Positions 34,446-43,823 of a stretch of DNA of 64,000 bases are shown piece by piece. This stretch comes from JAHRAW01 sp965243285 (lineage in GTDB: Bacteria > Pseudomonadota > Gammaproteobacteria > Arenicellales > Poriferihabitantaceae). Made by a program: the position numbers and the translations under genes. The notes under the pieces were generated by a model. It did no database searches. It had not been told where the DNA came from and was given only the letters and a program-made list of their open reading frames with translations. The stretch is taken from assembly GCA_965243285.1 (NCBI GenBank), contig OZ251537.1, forward strand, positions 1,612,001 through 1,676,000. Direction: 5' to 3'. Positions within the stretch are counted from its first letter, which is position 1. Each line of letters starts with the position of its first letter.

Positions 34446-35416
34446 TGCGCGGCAAAAGAGCGGGCGAAAAAATCCAGCCAGTTTTGGCCCATGATTTTTT
34501 CCACATCGGCGGCGGAAAAACCGACATCGCGCAGTCCTTGGGCGATATTTCCGTAGTCGGCGCTGCTGGCAAACCATGACGGTGGCGGCGGCCAGCCGGG
34601 GTTGTCGGCGGCGCCTTCGCCGTAATCGGTGGCTTTGCTCCAGCGGCCGTTGCGCATCCAAGCGACCACAGAATCTGGCTGATGTTGGCACAGGTCGGAG
34701 CCGATGCCGAGGCACTCGACGCCCATCAGTTCGGCCGCGGCGGCCACCATGCGGCAGAAATCCTCGAGGCTGCATTGACTGCCGTTTTTGAGGTGGAATG
34801 GATACAGGCTAAAACCTAACATGCCGCCGCTTTGGCCTAAGGCGGTCAATACGCGCTCGGATTTATTGCGCAGCGCCGGCGCGAACGAGGCCGGGTTGGC
34901 ATGGCTGATGGCGAGCGGGCGGGTGGAGTGTTCTATGGCTTCTAAGGTCGAGCGCTCGGCGCTGTGCGACATATCCACTACCATGCCGACGCGGTTCATC
35001 TCGGCGATGACTTGCCGCCCGAAACGGGTGATGCCGGCGTCTTCGCGCTCATAACAGCCGGTGGCGAGCGGACTTTGGTTGTTATAACTCAACTGCATGA
35101 AGCGCACGCCGAGGGCGTGAAAAATTTCCACCAACGCATAGTCATCCTCGATGGGCGAGCAATTTTGGAAGCCGAACAGCACGCCGGTTTTGCCGCTGCG
35201 GTGCGCCGCCAACACCTCCTCGGCGCTGCCCACCGGCGTGATGAGGTCGCCATGGTGCGCGAACAAGCGATTCCACGCCCCGATGTTGCGCAAGGTTTCG
35301 ATGCAAGTTTCGTGATAGGCGATGGTGACATGCACGCACGCCAGGGCGCCCTCGCGCATTTGCTCGAACACCGAGCGCCGCCAGTTGGAATATTGCAGCC
35401 CGTCTATGATCAGCAT
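34442..35416 (-). CDS. M19 membrane-dipeptidase family protein
   Basis: Amidohydrolase-fold peptidase family. It opens MLIIDGLQYSNWRRSVFEQM, so the classical N-terminal HxD zinc motif is replaced by LQYSN. It continues with GFQNCSPIEDDYALVEIFHALGVR, QLSYNNQSPLATGCYE, VVDMSHSAERSTLEAIEHSTRP, ISHANP and the C-terminal GIGSDLCQ and MGQNWLDFF. 324 residues. The substrate is unknown and one metal ligand appears changed. A 24-bp duplication lies just upstream. Confidence 0.85.
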   Translation of the reverse strand: MLIIDGLQYSNWRRSVFEQMREGALACVHVTIAYHETCIETLRNIGAWNRLFAHHGDLITPVGSAEEVLAAHRSGKTGVLFGFQNCSPIEDDYALVEIFHALGVRFMQLSYNNQSPLATGCYEREDAGITRFGRQVIAEMNRVGMVVDMSHSAERSTLEAIEHSTRPLAISHANPASFAPALRNKSERVLTALGQSGGMLGFSLYPFHLKNGSQCSLEDFCRMVAAAAELMGVECLGIGSDLCQHQPDSVVAWMRNGRWSKATDYGEGAADNPGWPPPPSWFASSADYGNIAQGLRDVGFSAADVEKIMGQNWLDFFARSFAAH

Positions 35417-35430
35417 GTTGTTCTCCGCGT

Positions 35431-35478
35431 CATGTTTTCGGGAATGGGGGGATTCATGTTTTCGGGAATGGGGGGATT
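35431..35478 (+). repeat. 24-bp unit in tandem upstream of the dipeptidase gene
   Basis: CATGTTTTCGGGAATGGGGG + GATT, repeated twice perfectly, beginning 14 bp from the start codon of the minus-strand dipeptidase gene. It could alter its 5' untranslated region. Confidence 0.85.
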
Positions 35479-35509
35479 GGGATACTTTAACTTAACCCAC
35501 CGCGGACGT

Positions 35510-35645
35510 CGGGAGTCAAAACTGGCGACGGTGCCTTCCGCGGATTGTGGGGGAGCCAAAACTGACCACGTCGATAGGCGGGGGTAGTTTTGGTGGGGGG
35601 CTTTTGATGTTGATGTTGATGTTGATGTTGATGTTTGATGTTGCT
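35510..35645. repeat. Degenerate composite repeat (E9)
   Basis: Contains GGGAGTCAAAACTGGCGAC, GGGAGCCAAAACTGACCACG, TAGTTTTGGTGGGGGG and a TGTTGATGTTGATGT hexamer array. No terminal repeats. Sequence 35646-35980 holds a terminator and otherwise nothing recognised. Confidence 0.55.
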
Positions 35646-35891
35646 TTCCCCATCCATCGCATGGTCGATAAAAACCATCACTTTACACGGCACAAATTAG
35701 GGCGTGTGCGGTTCGTCAAAGGCATTAATTTGGAAGTGCAAAGCCTTGCACGAAAACCTAAACCCGTATGATCATTGACTTTTGCCCATAATTGGCTCGA
35801 AATTAGCCGTACATGCCGCCCACAATGCCTCCCATTAGCCGGCCGTTAGCCGGCCGATGGCGTCGCCGCCCCATCACCCCCCCGACGGCGA

Positions 35892-35932
35892 AAAACCCCT
35901 CCCCGCCGGTCGACCAACCAGCGGGGGTTTTT
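35892..35932 (+). terminator. Putative intrinsic terminator upstream of the intact methyltransferase
   Basis: CCCCGC (35901-35906) pairs with GCGGGG (35921-35926), followed by a T-run; the outer AAAACCCC/GGGGTTTT can also pair. TATATT just after the T-run (35935-35940) may be the -10 of the next gene. Confidence 0.55.
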
Positions 35933-35980
35933 GCTATATTCGCTTTTGGCAAGATTGCCAACCCATCAAGGAATCAGTCA

Positions 35981-37582
35981 ATGAGCATACCAAACCAGCC
36001 GGCGGTACCAGACAGCCGAACCATCGAGCATTGGAGCATGGGGTATGCAACCAATAAATTGTTTGCTGATGATTGCTTAAATGTGATTAAGCAACTGCCA
36101 CCGGAGAGCGTGGATTTAATCTATCTCGACCCGCCGTTTAATTCCAATGTCAACTACAATGTTTTTTTTGATGTGGCGGCGAATAAAAAAGATCGCGCAC
36201 AGATAGAGGCCTTTGAAGATACATGGTTTTATAGCGATGAATCTGTGGAAATGCTGAACCGTCTTATCGAAGACACTAAAAAATACCGCGAGGTTAGTAC
36301 TTTGATGGAGGCTCTGCAAACCATTATTCCCCCAAAATCTTCCATGTTGGCTTATTTGTCCTATATGGCGGAGCGGTTAGTCGAGATGCATCGCGTGCTA
36401 AAGCCCACGGGTAGTGTTTATTTTCACTGTGACCCCACCGCCAGCCATTATGTGAAAATTTTAATGGATACCATTTTTGGTCGGAATAATTTTAGCAATG
36501 AAATTGTGTGGTGTTATAAAAAATGGACTAATACCGCCAATTATTTTCAGAGAAACCATGACATTATTTTGATGTATGCCAAATCAAATAAAACCGTATT
36601 TAACAAGCAATACGGTGCGATGACTCCTGCAATGGCACAAATCTGTAAGCAAGGATATAACGGTGGCAGTAGTGGCGGCAAGAAAATATTGCGCGGTTAT
36701 GACCGCAAAAATCCGAAAGCGATATCACAACTAGAAAGTGGAAAATATGACGATATTTATTATCTGGAAAACCCTGCCGATGGCGCGCCCATCCCTGACT
36801 ACTGGAACATTCCTATTATCGGGGGTGGGTCAAAAGAACGCCTCGGCTGGCCCACCCAAAAACCAATCGCGCTGTTAGACCGCATCGTAAAAGCATCCTC
36901 CAACAAGGGCGATGTCGTGTTAGAGCCCTTTTGCGGATGCGGCACTACCATCGATGCGGCATATCAATTACAACGGAACTTCATCGGCATAGATGTTTCG
37001 TATTTTGCCTTAGAAGTAGTGCGCGACCACCGCATGAAACGCAAGGATGAAATTAGCGTTGAAGGTGAGCCGCGCAGCATGGACACTGCCATCAGCCTAT
37101 TCCGCACCAATGCATTTTTATTCGAAAAGTGGGCGGTCACTCGCACCCATGGCTTGGTGGATAATGTTAAGCAAAGCGGCGATGGCGGCATAGACGGCCG
37201 CGGCATCGTGATGGGCACGACCGAAAAAAACCGCATGTGCATCGTGCAAGTGAAAGGCGGCATCACTGAAACGACCATGAAATCCACCGCCACGGCGGCC
37301 AGTATACGAGAGTTCATCGGCTTATTAGCAATGGGCGAAGGAATCATCGGGCTGTTCATTACCATGACTGCCTTATCGGAAAAGCAAATCCGCGAGGCCG
37401 AAGCGAGTATTGCGCAAGTCATGGGGCCGCTGATGATTGGCGACACACCCTATAAGCGCATAGTGTTCCATAGCATTGAGGGGTATTTAGAGGGCAAAAA
37501 ACCCGACCTACCGCCACTGCGTCATGCGCCGCAAGCTCAAGAAAACCAAGACAAACTAAAGTCGGATGCAAAGCCAGAATAA
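35981..37582 (+). CDS. DNA methyltransferase fused to an Mrr-like nuclease domain
   Basis: Residues ~15-360: beta-class DNA methyltransferase with LFADDCLNVIKQLPPESVDL, catalytic LDPPFNSNVNYN, GSVYFHCDPTASHYVKILMD, WPTQKPIALLDRIVKASSN, and the SAM loop LEPFCGCGTT. Residues ~385-500: a PD-(D/E)xK-type domain with QSGDGGIDGRG and CIVQVKGG, as in Mrr restriction enzymes. One chain could therefore modify and cleave. 533 residues from ATG 35981, preceded by AAGGAAT; an upstream in-frame extension is Pro/Arg-rich and unconserved. More A/T-rich than its neighbours. Confidence 0.9.
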   Translation: MSIPNQPAVPDSRTIEHWSMGYATNKLFADDCLNVIKQLPPESVDLIYLDPPFNSNVNYNVFFDVAANKKDRAQIEAFEDTWFYSDESVEMLNRLIEDTKKYREVSTLMEALQTIIPPKSSMLAYLSYMAERLVEMHRVLKPTGSVYFHCDPTASHYVKILMDTIFGRNNFSNEIVWCYKKWTNTANYFQRNHDIILMYAKSNKTVFNKQYGAMTPAMAQICKQGYNGGSSGGKKILRGYDRKNPKAISQLESGKYDDIYYLENPADGAPIPDYWNIPIIGGGSKERLGWPTQKPIALLDRIVKASSNKGDVVLEPFCGCGTTIDAAYQLQRNFIGIDVSYFALEVVRDHRMKRKDEISVEGEPRSMDTAISLFRTNAFLFEKWAVTRTHGLVDNVKQSGDGGIDGRGIVMGTTEKNRMCIVQVKGGITETTMKSTATAASIREFIGLLAMGEGIIGLFITMTALSEKQIREAEASIAQVMGPLMIGDTPYKRIVFHSIEGYLEGKKPDLPPLRHAPQAQENQDKLKSDAKPE

Positions 37583-37588
37583 CCCACC

Positions 37589-37617
37589 ACCCCGCCCTTG
37601 AAAAATCGGCGGGGTTT
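37589..37617 (+). terminator. Intrinsic terminator after the methyltransferase-nuclease gene
   Basis: ACCCCGCC, loop CTTGAAAAATC, GGCGGGGT, then TT. An 8-bp perfect stem with a short T-run. Confidence 0.6.
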
Positions 37618-37652
37618 AGGCGGCCGGCGGCTATAAATCAGCGCGACCTATA

Positions 37653-39101
37653 TCACGCCTTCACATAGGCGGTTTTGACTTGGGTGTAAAACTCGGCCGC
37701 GTATTGCCCTTGTTCGCGGCTGCCGAAACTGGAATTTTTGCGCCCGCCGAAGGGCACATGGTAATCGGTGCCGGAGGTGGGCAGGTTCACCATCACGCAG
37801 CCGCTTTGGGAATGGCGGCGGAAGTGGCTGGCGTGGGTTAGGGATTGGGTGATGATGCTCGAGGTCAGGCCGAATTCGGTGTCGTTGGCGAGGGCCAAGG
37901 CGTGCTCATAATCATCCGCTGCAATGACGCAAGCTATCGGCCCGAATACTTCTTCGCGATTGATGCGCATGGCGTTGTCGCCATCGGCGAATAGCGCCGG
38001 GCGCATATAGTGGCCGGGAGTCGCGAGGTCGATTTTTTCACCGCCGCACACCAGTTGCGCGCCGTCGTCGCGGGCGATGTCGAGGTAGCGCTGGTTTTGC
38101 GCGAGTTGGCGGGCGTCCACCGCCGGGCCGATGTGGCTGCCGGCTTCTAAGGCATGGCCGACCACCAATTTGCCCATGGCCGCTTGCAGCGCTTGGATGA
38201 AGCGGTCGTGAATGCGGCGCGTGACGATGAGGCGCGATGAGGCCGTGCACTTTTGCCCGGTGCTGAAAAACGCGCCGTTTATGGCGCATGTCACGGCGGT
38301 TTCCAAATCGGCGTCATCGAGCACTACCAGCGGGTTTTTGCTGCCCATTTCCATCTGCAGTTTGGTCAGGTTGGCGGCCGCGGCGGTGGCGATGCGCCGC
38401 CCGGTGGCCAATGCTCCGGTGAAAGTGATGGCATCCACCGCTGGGGCATTGATCAACGCTTCGCCCACCTCGCCGCCGGCGCCCAAGGTCAAATTCACCA
38501 AGCCGGCCGGCAAATGTTGCGCCTTGCTTACCGATTCGATGATTTGCATGAGCGCCGTGGCGCTGGCCGGGGTGAGATTGGCCGGCTTCCACACCACGGC
38601 GTTGCCGTAGGCGAGGGCGGCGGCGATTTTCCACGCCGGCAAGGCGGTGGGGAAATTCCACGGCGTGATGACGCCGACCACGCCCATGGGCTCGCGGGTT
38701 ATTTGCACCTCCACCCCGGGGCGCACCGAATCGCAGGTCTCGCCCATCTGGCGGAGCGCGGCCGCGGCGAAGTAGGTGAAAAATTGCCCGGCGCGATACA
38801 CCTCGCCGACCCCCTCGGGGCGGGTTTTGCCTTCCTCGCGGGCTAATAATTCGCCTAATTCCGCCGAGCGCTCCATTAAAGCGCCGCCCACCGCCATCAG
38901 GGCGTTGTAGCGTTGCTCGGGGCCGCTTTGCCCCCACTGGGCGGCGGCAGCGCCGGCGGCGGCGATGGCTTCTTCGACTTGAGTCACGCTGGCTTGGGCA
39001 AACTGGCCGATGATGTCGGTGGTGTCGGATGGGTTGATATTCGCTATTTCGCTGCTGCCGGCGAGCCAGCGGCCGGCGATGAAGTTTTTAGTTTCGAGCA
39101 T
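37653..39101 (-). CDS. Aldehyde dehydrogenase family protein
   Basis: NAD(P)-dependent oxidation of an aldehyde to an acid. Motifs: GVITPWNFPTALPAWKIAAAL, ITFTGALATGRRIA, general-base glutamate in LQMEMGSKNPLVVLDDAD, catalytic cysteine in FFSTGQKCTASSRLIV, and EVFGPIACVIAADDY. 482 residues. Closest in style to 2-oxoglutarate-semialdehyde or succinate-semialdehyde dehydrogenases, but the substrate cannot be assigned. Monocistronic by spacing. Confidence 0.88.
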   Translation of the reverse strand: MLETKNFIAGRWLAGSSEIANINPSDTTDIIGQFAQASVTQVEEAIAAAGAAAAQWGQSGPEQRYNALMAVGGALMERSAELGELLAREEGKTRPEGVGEVYRAGQFFTYFAAAALRQMGETCDSVRPGVEVQITREPMGVVGVITPWNFPTALPAWKIAAALAYGNAVVWKPANLTPASATALMQIIESVSKAQHLPAGLVNLTLGAGGEVGEALINAPAVDAITFTGALATGRRIATAAAANLTKLQMEMGSKNPLVVLDDADLETAVTCAINGAFFSTGQKCTASSRLIVTRRIHDRFIQALQAAMGKLVVGHALEAGSHIGPAVDARQLAQNQRYLDIARDDGAQLVCGGEKIDLATPGHYMRPALFADGDNAMRINREEVFGPIACVIAADDYEHALALANDTEFGLTSSIITQSLTHASHFRRHSQSGCVMVNLPTSGTDYHVPFGGRKNSSFGSREQGQYAAEFYTQVKTAYVKA

Positions 39102-39204
39102 GGCAAGGGTTGTCGATGGAGTGGATGGGGCGGTATCGCGGCCTCGATTTTAAGCGCCGACGGCCGAGTCGGCACGGTTAAAGGCGGCGCTTGGGGTTAC
39201 ATAA

Positions 39205-39562
39205 GGGATTTATATATCTAAATCTGCACGGTGGGTTTGATTTTGGCTTTTGATTTAGCTTTTGGCTTTTAATCTTCACTCCCCCCGCCTCACCATGAGG
39301 GGGAGTCAAAACTGGCAGCTTCATCGCCAGTTTTGGTGGGGGGGCTTTTGACTTGCTTTTGACTTGCTTTTGATTTCTACCTTGTCCCTCATTTGGGCTA
39401 ATGAGTTGAAGATTTAAAGCCAAAAGCCAAAAGCCAAAAGCCAAAAGCCAAAAGCCAAAAGCCAAAAGCAAAGCCAAAAGCCAAAAGCAAACGCAGCCCC
39501 TAAATCAGCCGATGACCTCAAAAAAAAGTCAATCGAACTGCAGATTTATGACTATAAATCCC
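39205..39562. mobile_element. Composite repeat element E10 (MITE-like, both ends)
   Basis: Left end GGGATTTATATATCTAAA at 39205; right end ACTGCAGATTTATGACTATAA to CCC at 39562. Flanks are TTACATAA (39197-39204) and TTAAATAA (39563-39570), 7/8. Inside: CACTCCCCCC / GAGGGGGAGT hairpin, CAAAACTGGCAGC / ATCGCCAGTTTTG hairpin, a TACCTTGTCCCTCATTTGGG module, (CAAAAGC)n and the subterminal GATGACCTCAAAAAAAAGTC box. It shows every module of the family. Nothing else is seen in 39102-39697. Confidence 0.8.
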
Positions 39563-39697
39563 TTAAATAAGGGGCGATTTTAGGCTCAGCCCGAGCCCGG
39601 ATTCGGCGTTGTCCAGGCCGAATCAAAGCTGCCATGAGCCAGCCGAAGTGTGCCCAGCCGAAGTCGAAATCAAGCCCAGTTCGGCGGCGGTTATGCA

Positions 39698-41026
39698 CTA
39701 CAACCGCTTCTCGTTATCTGGCCTCGGCGGCGACTCGGCCTCGGCTTCGGCTTGTTGCTCGTCCAGAAGGTCGACTTCGCCGCTGAACACCGCCTCGACA
39801 TAATCCACCGCGTCGGGGGCGGAAATTTCCGCCACCGGCGTGCCGATTTGCCCGGCGGCGAGCACCGGCGCCTGCTTATCGACATGGATGCCGGCACGCT
39901 TGCCCATGCGATAAATGGCGAACAAGAACACCAAGGCGAAGGCGCCGCCGATGCCGGAAAAATAAAATTCAGCGCCGAAGGCGGACATTAAATAAGAGAC
40001 CAGGATCGGCCCGGTGCTTAAACCGATGCCGGCCACCATCACCAAACTGCCGCTGGCGGCGACGATTTGCTCGGGCGCCAAGCGGTCGTTGGCGTAGGCG
40101 ATGCACATCGAGTACATGGGCATCGCCATGCCGCCGAGCAAGGCGATGACGACAAAAAAAGCCACCCCGCCGGGGATTAAAAACACCGCCAGCAGCGCCA
40201 GACAGGCCGATGCGCCGGACATCGCCGCCATCACCACGCGGCGGTCTACGCGATCTGAGAGGATGCCGACCGGCAGTTGAAACAGCAGCCCGCCGAATAA
40301 AAAACACGCCATGAAAATCGATACCGACTCGTTGCTAAGCCCCATGGCTTTGGCGTATACCGCACCCAAACCGAAGATGGTGCCGTGGGCGACGCCGGTC
40401 AAGGTGTTGCTGATGACGGCCAGCGGCGAGGCCGCAAACAAGACGCGCAAGGTCATTTTGCTCGACATTTCGAAGCCCGGCGCCGGGCGCGCCGTCAGCA
40501 GCATGGGGATCAAGCCGAACGACACCAGCACCGACACCAAAATGAACAAATCGGCGTCCTCAGGGTCGGCCAAATTGAGCAAAAACTGACCGACGCCGAG
40601 GCCGAGGGTGACGATGACCATATATAAGGACAGCAATTCGCCGCGGGTTTCGTTGCTGGCGCGATCATTCAGCCAACTTTCGGTGACCACATACAAACCG
40701 GCGTAACTTACCCCGGTGAGCAGGCGCATTACGGTCCAGGTGAAGGGGTTGATGTACAAGCTATGCACCAGGATGGCGATGGATGCGGTGGAAGCCAGAG
40801 CCGCGAACACGCGCACATGGCCGACCCGCCCGACCAGTCGCGGCGCGAACATCGAGCCGATGAAAATGCCGACGAAATAGCCCGACATCATCACGCCGGT
40901 GGTGAAGGTGCCGAAACCTTCGATGGTGGCGCGCAAGCCGAGCAAGGTGCCCTGCAAGCCGTTGCCCAACATCATAAAACCGATACCCACCAGCAGCGCC
41001 CAAGTGGCGCGTATGTCGTTCAACAT
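39698..41026 (-). CDS. MFS transporter (YcaD-like)
   Basis: Twelve hydrophobic segments in 442 residues. The cytoplasmic loop between helices 2 and 3 is GRVGHVRVFAALAS, and the repeat in the second half is GILSDRVDRRVVMAA. RLLTGVSYAGLYVVTESWLNDRA is typical of the YcaD/UMF-type MFS subgroup of unknown substrate. A ~60-residue hydrophilic, acidic C-terminal tail follows the last helix. ATG 41026 is preferred (MLNDIRATWALLVGIGF); an upstream ATG at 41068 adds 14 residues. Confidence 0.85.
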   Translation of the reverse strand: MLNDIRATWALLVGIGFMMLGNGLQGTLLGLRATIEGFGTFTTGVMMSGYFVGIFIGSMFAPRLVGRVGHVRVFAALASTASIAILVHSLYINPFTWTVMRLLTGVSYAGLYVVTESWLNDRASNETRGELLSLYMVIVTLGLGVGQFLLNLADPEDADLFILVSVLVSFGLIPMLLTARPAPGFEMSSKMTLRVLFAASPLAVISNTLTGVAHGTIFGLGAVYAKAMGLSNESVSIFMACFLFGGLLFQLPVGILSDRVDRRVVMAAMSGASACLALLAVFLIPGGVAFFVVIALLGGMAMPMYSMCIAYANDRLAPEQIVAASGSLVMVAGIGLSTGPILVSYLMSAFGAEFYFSGIGGAFALVFLFAIYRMGKRAGIHVDKQAPVLAAGQIGTPVAEISAPDAVDYVEAVFSGEVDLLDEQQAEAEAESPPRPDNEKRL

Positions 41027-41160
41027 GTGCCCGCTCCGGTTGATTGAGGCCGATAAAAACGCCGCCAAACGCGAAACTTAATCGATGCCTCGCGGCCTGG
41101 GCGCAAGGGCTACGGCCGCGGTCATCAAGGCCGCCGATTTTAACGCCAAATGCGCGGCCG

Positions 41161-43716
41161 CTAACGCCATTGACGCAGCGATTCGGCTGGGTTTTGGCGC
41201 AGCACGCGACCGCTGGCGGCCACCCCGGCGGCGCCGATGCAGGCCGCCGAGAGCGGCGGAATGAGCGCCCACGCCCACCACGCTGGGGCGTAGGCAAGGT
41301 CAAATACGCGCTGATACAGCAGGGCGTTTACGATTTCGGCGCCGAGCACGCCAAATAGCCCCGACAGCAACCCCAGGGTGGCGAATTCGCCCCACTGGCT
41401 GCGCCGCAGCAAGGCGCGGTCGGCGCCTAAGGCGCGCAACAAGGCGGCTTCGCGCATGCGTTCGTGCATGCTGGCGCGGATGGCGGCCAGGGTGACCATG
41501 GCGCTGGCGGCCAATACAAAGCCCAAAATGGCTTCGATGGCCAGCGTCGCTTGGCCGATGATGCGCCTGACTTGCTCGATGATGGAGTCCACCTCCAGCA
41601 CCGTGATGGCCGGGAAATGGCGCACCAAATCGGTGAGTTTGTGCTTGGCGGCGGCCTGCAGGCGGAAGCTGTTGATCGAGGTGGACGGCATATCGGTTAT
41701 CCAGCGCTCGGGGCGCTCGGGGCGCGCCTGGGGGTTGAAAACCATGTAGAAATTGGGCTGGAAGTTGTCCCACTTGACGCGCCGCAGGCTGCCGACTTGC
41801 GCTTGCCAGGCTTGCTCGCCAGTGGCAAAGGTCAGGCTATCGCCGAGCTGGATGCCGAGCTGCTCGGCCAGTTCGGATTCCACCGACACCAGCGGCGCCG
41901 CGGCGTTACCGGCCGCGGCCGACCACCACGCGCCGGCGATAATCTCGTTATCCGGCGGCAGCGTGTCGGCCCAGGTGAGGTTGAGGGCACGGCGCAGGCT
42001 GGCCGCTTCGGCGGCCGCTTGCGCCTCATCCGCCGCCGGCTCTTTGCTGACGCGACGCGCCACCGCGCGCTCGTTTATGTGCGTCAGCCGCCCGCGCACC
42101 ACCGGATACAAGCGCCCGCTGGGGATGCCAGCGGCTGCCAGGTAGTCGGTATACGCGGCGTTTTCATGGGGCTGGATGTTGAGCGTGAAGTGGTTCGGGG
42201 CATCGTCCGGGATGGCGGCAGCCCAAGCATCTAGCAACTCGGTGCGGATGAACACCACTATCAGCATGGCCATGATGGTTAGCCCGAAGGCCATGGTTTG
42301 GGTGCTGGCGGCGCGGCGCCGGCGCAGCAAATTTCGCACCCCGGCGCGAATTTTCAGCGGCAGGCTGGGCAATCGTTTGTCGAGCCATTTGAACAGCCGG
42401 TAAAGCCCGCCGGCGGCACTCGCCAGGGCCGCGGAAACACCGCCGAGGAGGCCTAGAGTCAGCGTTAAATTGCCGCTGTAATAACCCATGATGGTCGCCG
42501 TCAGCGCCCCGCCGCCGCCGTATACCAGCCATGCGGAAAGCGGCCGCGGGGTTAAATCGCGGCGCAAGGCGCGCAGCGGCGGCACCGATTTGAGGCGCAA
42601 CACCGACGGCAAGGTGAAGCCGATGAGAACCACGCCGGCCAACGCCATGCCGGAGATAAAAACGGCCCAGCCCGGCGGCGGAATATTGGCCGGCAGTAGC
42701 CCCGATATCAAGCCCAGCAAGCCGGCCTGGGCCAGCCAGCCGAGGGCGCCGCCGAGGGCGCCGCCGAGCAGCGCCAAGGCCAGCAGCTGCAGCATATAAA
42801 TGGCCACCAGGTCGCGTTGCCGGCAGCCCAGACAGCGCAACATGGCGCTGGTGTCGTAGTGGCGTTCGCTGTAATGCCGCCCGCTGCTGGCGATGGCCAC
42901 CGCGGCCAACAACAGCGCCACCAGACTCGCCAGCCCCATATATTGTTGCGCGCGGTGGACCGCGGCGGCCACCGCCGGGCGCTCCTCGTCCAGCCCGCGC
43001 AGGCGCTGGCCGGGGGGCAGGCGCGGCTCCAGCCAAGCGCGATATTGGGCGATTTTGTCGGCCGCGCCGGCGAATAAATAGCGCCGCCAGACGCGGCTGG
43101 CGGGTTGCACCACGCCAGTGCGCTCGAGGTCGCGGGCGTTGAGCAGCACGCGTGGCGCGAGGCTGTAGAAATTGCGCCCGCGATCGGGCTCGAAGGCGAG
43201 AATGCGGCTCGCTACCAACCGCGCTTGGCCTAATTCGAAGGAGTCGCCGGGGGCGAGGTTCAGCGCGCGCATCACCCGCGCCTCGACCCAAGCCTCGCCC
43301 GGCGGCGGGGCGGCGCGCACCGCGTGCGTGGCGCCGTATAACTCGGATGCGAGCTTCAAACTGCCTTTGAGCGGATAGCCGTCGTCCACCGCCTTGGCGC
43401 CGACTAACAGGATTTCATCGCCGGCGACGATAACGCTCGAAAATTGCGTGGTGTGCGCGCTCGCCAGGCCCAATTCAGCCGCTTTATCGAGCCACTCCGC
43501 GGCCGCCTTCTGTGCCCCCGACAGCGCTAAATCGCCGCCGATAACATCATTGGCGCCGCTCGCCATGGCGGCGCTGATACGCGTGGTGAAGTGATTGATG
43601 GCGGTGTGGCTGGCAATGCCGACCACCAGCGCCAGCACCAATACCGATAATTCCCCGGCCCGCCACTCACGTCGCAACTGCCGCATGGAGAAATAGATGA
43701 GTTGGCGCGCGCGCAT
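41161..43716 (-). CDS. ybbP: YbbP-like ABC transporter permease (FtsX/MacB type)
   Basis: Large permease with an N-terminal helix (SVLVLALVVGIASHTAI), a periplasmic domain, a cluster of helices in the middle (YMGLASLVALLLAAVAI, MLQLLALALLGGALGG, FISGMALAGVVLIGF) and C-terminal FtsX helices (IEAILGFVLAASAMVTLAAI, REAALLRALGADRALLRRSQ). 851 residues, the duplicated-FtsX architecture of YbbP. In E. coli ybbA-ybbP is divergent from tesA. Here ybbA lies 1.7 kb away because an IS-bearing repeat has inserted between them. Confidence 0.9.
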   Translation of the reverse strand: MRARQLIYFSMRQLRREWRAGELSVLVLALVVGIASHTAINHFTTRISAAMASGANDVIGGDLALSGAQKAAAEWLDKAAELGLASAHTTQFSSVIVAGDEILLVGAKAVDDGYPLKGSLKLASELYGATHAVRAAPPPGEAWVEARVMRALNLAPGDSFELGQARLVASRILAFEPDRGRNFYSLAPRVLLNARDLERTGVVQPASRVWRRYLFAGAADKIAQYRAWLEPRLPPGQRLRGLDEERPAVAAAVHRAQQYMGLASLVALLLAAVAIASSGRHYSERHYDTSAMLRCLGCRQRDLVAIYMLQLLALALLGGALGGALGWLAQAGLLGLISGLLPANIPPPGWAVFISGMALAGVVLIGFTLPSVLRLKSVPPLRALRRDLTPRPLSAWLVYGGGGALTATIMGYYSGNLTLTLGLLGGVSAALASAAGGLYRLFKWLDKRLPSLPLKIRAGVRNLLRRRRAASTQTMAFGLTIMAMLIVVFIRTELLDAWAAAIPDDAPNHFTLNIQPHENAAYTDYLAAAGIPSGRLYPVVRGRLTHINERAVARRVSKEPAADEAQAAAEAASLRRALNLTWADTLPPDNEIIAGAWWSAAAGNAAAPLVSVESELAEQLGIQLGDSLTFATGEQAWQAQVGSLRRVKWDNFQPNFYMVFNPQARPERPERWITDMPSTSINSFRLQAAAKHKLTDLVRHFPAITVLEVDSIIEQVRRIIGQATLAIEAILGFVLAASAMVTLAAIRASMHERMREAALLRALGADRALLRRSQWGEFATLGLLSGLFGVLGAEIVNALLYQRVFDLAYAPAWWAWALIPPLSAACIGAAGVAASGRVLRQNPAESLRQWR

Positions 43717-43823
43717 GGGTTTTGTTGGGATTGGTGGGGGATTGGTGGGGGATTTTTTGGGGATTTTTAAATTGGTAGGTACTTTTGGTTTTGGTTTTGC
43801 TTTGGCTTTTGATTTGGCTTTTG

